From assembly GCA_045595425.1 (NCBI GenBank), contig JAZOAL010000113.1:1-8955 (forward strand): a DNA stretch of 8,955 bases, given 5' to 3'. Each line of letters begins with the position of its first letter. Position 1 is the first letter of the stretch. The translations under genes and the position numbers were made by a program. The notes under the pieces were generated by a model, which was given only the letters and a program-made list of their open reading frames with translations, made no database searches and was not told the origin of the DNA. The DNA is from SIG710 sp045595425 (lineage in GTDB: Bacteria; Bacillota; Clostridia; Oscillospirales; CAG-272). Positions 6,894 through 8,955 of this stretch are shown here, piece after piece.

Positions 6894-7301
6894 ATGTTAA
6901 AACTTATCATCGGCGTTAAAGGCACAGGTAAAACAAAAAATCTTATTGCAAATGTTAACGAGGCTATAGAGACCTCTTCGGGTGCAGTTGTTTGTCTCGA
7001 AAAGGGCACTAAGCTCAGATTCGATATTAAGCCCCAGGTTCGTCTTATCAATACTAACGATTATTGCATCTTTGATGCACAGTCTCTATACGGTTTTGTA
7101 GCAGGTATCCTCGCCAGCAACCATGATATTACCGATCTCTTTATCGACGGTACGCTCAAGGTTTGCGGAAATGATATTGCGGCATTCGAGAATATGTGCG
7201 TTGAGCTTGACGAGCTCAGCGAAAAGCACGGCGTTAAGATCGTTGCAACAGCTTCTGTTCCTGCTGAAGAGGCAAGCGATACTGTTAAGAAATTTCTTTA
7301 A
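6894..7301 (+). CDS. small uncharacterised P-loop NTPase-like protein
   Basis: I do not recognise a named family. The 135-residue product starts directly with a strand and a Walker A loop, MLKLIIGVKGTGKT, with GVKGTGKT at 7-14. A hydrophobic strand ending in DLFIDG (81-86) is a plausible Walker B with Asp85. KIVATASVP (115-123) resembles the polar strand that follows in RecA- or thymidine-kinase-like folds. It is about the smallest size able to hold a P-loop core, with no extra domain, membrane segment or DNA-binding motif. Only two arginines (42 and 50) are present. ATG 6894 sits 7 bases after TGGAGG and places the Walker A loop at the usual distance from the N terminus; a GTG at 6855 without a good ribosome site would add an implausible 13 residues. 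It is a single-gene unit with a strong promoter, convergent with mnmA. ATP or GTP binding is likely; its role is unknown. Confidence 0.85.
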   Translation: MLKLIIGVKGTGKTKNLIANVNEAIETSSGAVVCLEKGTKLRFDIKPQVRLINTNDYCIFDAQSLYGFVAGILASNHDITDLFIDGTLKVCGNDIAAFENMCVELDELSEKHGVKIVATASVPAEEASDTVKKFL

Positions 7302-7303
7302 AT

Positions 7304-7333
7304 AAAAAATCGGGACACCGAGAGGTGTCCCGA
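7304..7333 (-). terminator. intrinsic terminator of the trmL-mnmA operon
   Basis: TCGGGACACC (7310-7319) pairs perfectly with GGTGTCCCGA (7324-7333) around a GAGA loop, a stable GNRA-type tetraloop. Read on the minus strand the 10-bp stem is followed by six T residues (the A run 7304-7309). On the plus strand no T tract follows, so it should end minus-strand transcripts and leave the P-loop gene without a classic terminator of its own. Confidence 0.82.
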
Positions 7334-7336
7334 CAG

Positions 7337-7400
7337 ACTGTATACGAAAAGCGTTCACGCAGAGGCAAAAGCCAAGTCGTGAACGCTTTTCGTATACAGT
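7337..7400. repeat. perfect 23-bp inverted repeat, probable palindromic repeat element
   Basis: Arms 7337-7359 and 7378-7400 are exact reverse complements over 23 bases. They begin ACTGTATACG and end CGTATACAGT, and each contains a GTATAC palindrome. The 18-base loop (7360-7377) holds a further GGC-AAAA-GCC mini-stem. It sits in the convergent gap between two gene ends, encodes nothing, and has no T tract on either side. This is what dispersed REP- or MITE-like palindromes look like, but the window has only one copy, so the repeat status is inference. Confidence 0.7.
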
Positions 7401-7406
7401 GCGAAG

Positions 7407-7424
7407 GATCGGCATTAACCGATC
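7407..7424 (-). other. hairpin directly after the mnmA stop codon
   Basis: GATCGG (7407-7412) and CCGATC (7419-7424) form a 6-bp stem with a 6-base loop, touching the mnmA stop codon at 7425-7427. No T tract follows on the minus strand, so it is not a terminator alone; it may protect the 3' end of the message or act together with the two hairpins beyond it. Confidence 0.5.
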
Positions 7425-8480
7425 TTAATCAATTATTCCGCCGCCGAGAACATAATCTCCATCATAAAGAACCACAGACTGTCCTTTTGTTATCGCTCTT
7501 TGAGGTGTGTCAAATTCAAGACGAAAAGAAGTTTCGGAGGTCTGTTCAAGGGTGGCTTTTGCTGTATTATGGCTGTATCTGATCTTTGCCTCGATCTTTA
7601 TGGGGGAATCAAGCTTGTCGAAGGCAATAAAATTGATATTTGAAGCTTGGAGAGAGCTTGAAAACAATTTGCTTTCAAGACCGAGGGTAACGGTATTATC
7701 CTTCATATCCTTGCCGCAAACATACATTGGCTGACCGAGGGCGATTCCGAGTCCCTTTCGCTGACCTGTTGTATAACGCACAGCTCCCGTATGTTTTCCA
7801 AGAATATTTCCGTCTGTATCGATATAATTTCCCGAAGGAAAATCCATGCCTGTATAGCGTGAGAGGAAAGAGACATAATCACCGTCCGGGATAAAGCAAA
7901 TATCCTGGCTTTCCTTTTTGCGCGAATTGACAAATCCCATTTCTTTGGCGATTTTGCGTACTTCATCCTTTGAAAATTCACCTAAGGGAAGCAATGTGTG
8001 ACCTAATTGATATTGGGATAGAGACCAGAGGACATATGCCTGGTCCTTTTTTGTATCCTTGCCTTTTTTCAGCAGAAATCTGCCGTTTGTATCCCTTTCG
8101 ATAATAGCGTAATGCCCACTCGCAATATGCGAGCATCCGAGATCGTTTGCCGCTTCAAGTAATTTTCCAAATTTAATCTTTTTGTTACAAACTATGCAGG
8201 GATTCGGCGTTGAACCGCCGAGGTAAGACGATATAAAATCTCCAATGACTTCACTCGCAAATTCCTTTGAGTAATCGTAAACATAGTGCTCGATGCCGAC
8301 AATCTCGGCAACCTTTTTTGCATCGGCAATATCATTGCTCGGCTCTGAGGCAAAGCGCGGATCGGTTCTGTCAAACATGGTAACCGTTGCGCCTATGGCG
8401 TCATAACCTGCTTTTTTTATCAAATAAGCGGTAACTGCGCTGTCAACACCGCCGCTCATAGCTATCATAACCTCTTTCAT
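7425..8480 (-). CDS. mnmA: tRNA-specific 2-thiouridylase
   Basis: Adds sulfur to C2 of the wobble uridine 34 in tRNAs for Lys, Glu and Gln, using ATP to adenylate the base and sulfur from a cysteine-desulfurase relay. The 351-residue product carries the PP-loop SGGVDS (9-14), ASGHYA (120-125), the first active-site cysteine in TPNPCIVCNKKIKF (Cys98) and the second in SQDICFIPDG (Cys195). TGQRKGLGI (238-246) and the C-terminal barrel ending in LGGGIID complete the family pattern. Where E. coli has Asp three residues before the first active-site cysteine, this protein has Cys95, giving CxxC. ATG 8480 is chosen because MKEVMIAMSGG is the normal family N terminus; upstream in-frame ATGs lie inside trmL. 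The ribosome site GGTGA overlaps the trmL stop codon, 4 bases from that gene, so the two are translationally linked. It ends at the hairpin array in 7304-7424. Confidence 0.97.
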   Translation of the reverse strand: MKEVMIAMSGGVDSAVTAYLIKKAGYDAIGATVTMFDRTDPRFASEPSNDIADAKKVAEIVGIEHYVYDYSKEFASEVIGDFISSYLGGSTPNPCIVCNKKIKFGKLLEAANDLGCSHIASGHYAIIERDTNGRFLLKKGKDTKKDQAYVLWSLSQYQLGHTLLPLGEFSKDEVRKIAKEMGFVNSRKKESQDICFIPDGDYVSFLSRYTGMDFPSGNYIDTDGNILGKHTGAVRYTTGQRKGLGIALGQPMYVCGKDMKDNTVTLGLESKLFSSSLQASNINFIAFDKLDSPIKIEAKIRYSHNTAKATLEQTSETSFRLEFDTPQRAITKGQSVVLYDGDYVLGGGIID

Positions 8481-8484
8481 ATAA

Positions 8485-8955
8485 TCACCATTCAAAAGTA
8501 GTTGGAACGCCATCCTCGCGCAGCCCATCAAAATCGTGTTGCCTTAGAACCTCATAAACCGCAATTGCCGCGGAATTTGAAAGATTGAGACTGCGAAGCC
8601 CGTCGCGCATGGGAATTCTGACGCAAAAATCAGGATTTTTTTCAAGAAGAGCTTCGGGGAGTCCTTTGGTTTCTTTGCCGAACATCAGATAAACCTGTTT
8701 CGGATAATCTATTTCGGTATAAGCACGCGGTGCTTTTGTACTGAAATAATAAATGGCTGACTCGGGATTTTTTTGATAGAAATCTTCAAGATCATCATAA
8801 TAAGTAATGTCGAGCTGATGCCAGTAATCGAGTCCTGCGCGCTTCAGCTTTGCATCGTCAATTTCAAACCCAAGAGGGCGGATAAGGTGCAGGGAAGCAC
8901 CGGTTGCCGCGCATGTCCGCGCTATGTTACCTGTATTTTGCGGTATTTCAGGCTC
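8485..8955 (-). CDS. trmL: tRNA (cytidine/uridine-34-2'-O)-methyltransferase, N terminus outside window
   Basis: A SPOUT (SpoU/TrmH-type) methyltransferase that 2'-O-methylates the wobble nucleotide of leucine tRNAs using S-adenosylmethionine. The 156 visible residues begin EPEIPQNTGNIARTC, which in E. coli TrmL follows about seven residues, so only the very start is missing beyond base 8955. GFEIDDAKLKRAGLDYW (29-45) is highly typical. The trefoil-knot motifs are MFGKETKGLP (91-100) and IPMRDGLRSLNLSNSAAIAV (114-133), which form the cofactor pocket. The frame is open from the window edge to the TGA at 8485-8487, with no frameshift. It is the upstream gene of a two-gene unit with mnmA; both modify tRNA position 34. 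The promoter is outside the window. Confidence 0.95.
   Translation of the reverse strand, partial: EPEIPQNTGNIARTCAATGASLHLIRPLGFEIDDAKLKRAGLDYWHQLDITYYDDLEDFYQKNPESAIYYFSTKAPRAYTEIDYPKQVYLMFGKETKGLPEALLEKNPDFCVRIPMRDGLRSLNLSNSAAIAVYEVLRQHDFDGLREDGVPTTFEW

Noticed and set aside
7337..7400. Invertible switch flanked by inverted repeats
   Set aside because: The segment between the arms is only 18 bases, has no promoter or coding part, and no recombinase gene is nearby.
7325..7582. Short plus-strand open frame crossing the 23-bp palindrome into mnmA
   Set aside because: It is produced by the palindrome sequence and by the antisense of mnmA; there is no ribosome site and no domain.
8481..8531. 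A 17-residue N-terminal extension of MnmA
   Set aside because: It would overlap the end of trmL in another frame; MKEVMIAMSGG is the usual family start.

Overview
The window looks like ordinary chromosomal DNA from a Gram-positive Firmicute, most likely a gut-type Clostridia (Ruminococcus/Oscillospiraceae-like). The reasons are moderately AT-rich genes, very AT-rich intergenic gaps, strong AAGGAG-type ribosome binding sites, TTGACA/TATAAT-type promoters with 17-base spacers, a short (445-residue) Firmicute-type glucose-6-phosphate isomerase, and a DacA-type D,D-carboxypeptidase with a cleavable signal peptide. The genus is an inference. No mobile element, CRISPR array, rRNA or tRNA gene is visible.

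Layout, left to right. Positions 1-233 hold no protein gene. They contain a possible small hairpin RNA unit (extended -10 box, bulged hairpin, T tract) and then a good promoter for the first gene. At 234-1112 is a free-standing acyltransferase-fold protein related to the catalytic domain of 2-oxoacid dehydrogenase E2, with the catalytic-motif histidine replaced. Next is a sugar-metabolism cluster: a sugar-1-phosphate nucleotidyltransferase (1181-2071), UDP-glucose 4-epimerase galE (2090-3103) and galactose mutarotase galM (3113-4177). It ends in a perfect 12-bp terminator hairpin whose 3' arm is also the ribosome binding site of the next gene, a D-alanyl-D-alanine carboxypeptidase (4232-5374). 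The isomerase pgi (5451-6788) follows with its own promoter, then a small uncharacterised P-loop protein (6894-7301), also with its own promoter.

The right end is on the minus strand: trmL (partial, running off the window) and mnmA, 4 bases apart, both modifying the wobble position 34 of tRNA. They converge on the P-loop gene. The 123-base convergent gap holds three consecutive hairpins, the middle one a perfect 23-bp inverted repeat that looks like a palindromic repeat element.

How the genes fit together: the nucleotidyltransferase, GalE and GalM act on hexose anomers and nucleotide sugars, and Pgi links hexose phosphates to glycolysis and cell-wall precursors. No galK or galT is in the window, so the trio may serve UDP-galactose/UDP-glucose supply for polysaccharides as much as galactose catabolism. 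No large unknown system is evident. The points most worth a second look are the terminator/ribosome-site overlap before the carboxypeptidase, the 23-bp palindrome, the candidate small RNA at the left edge, and the acyltransferase-like protein with the altered active-site motif.
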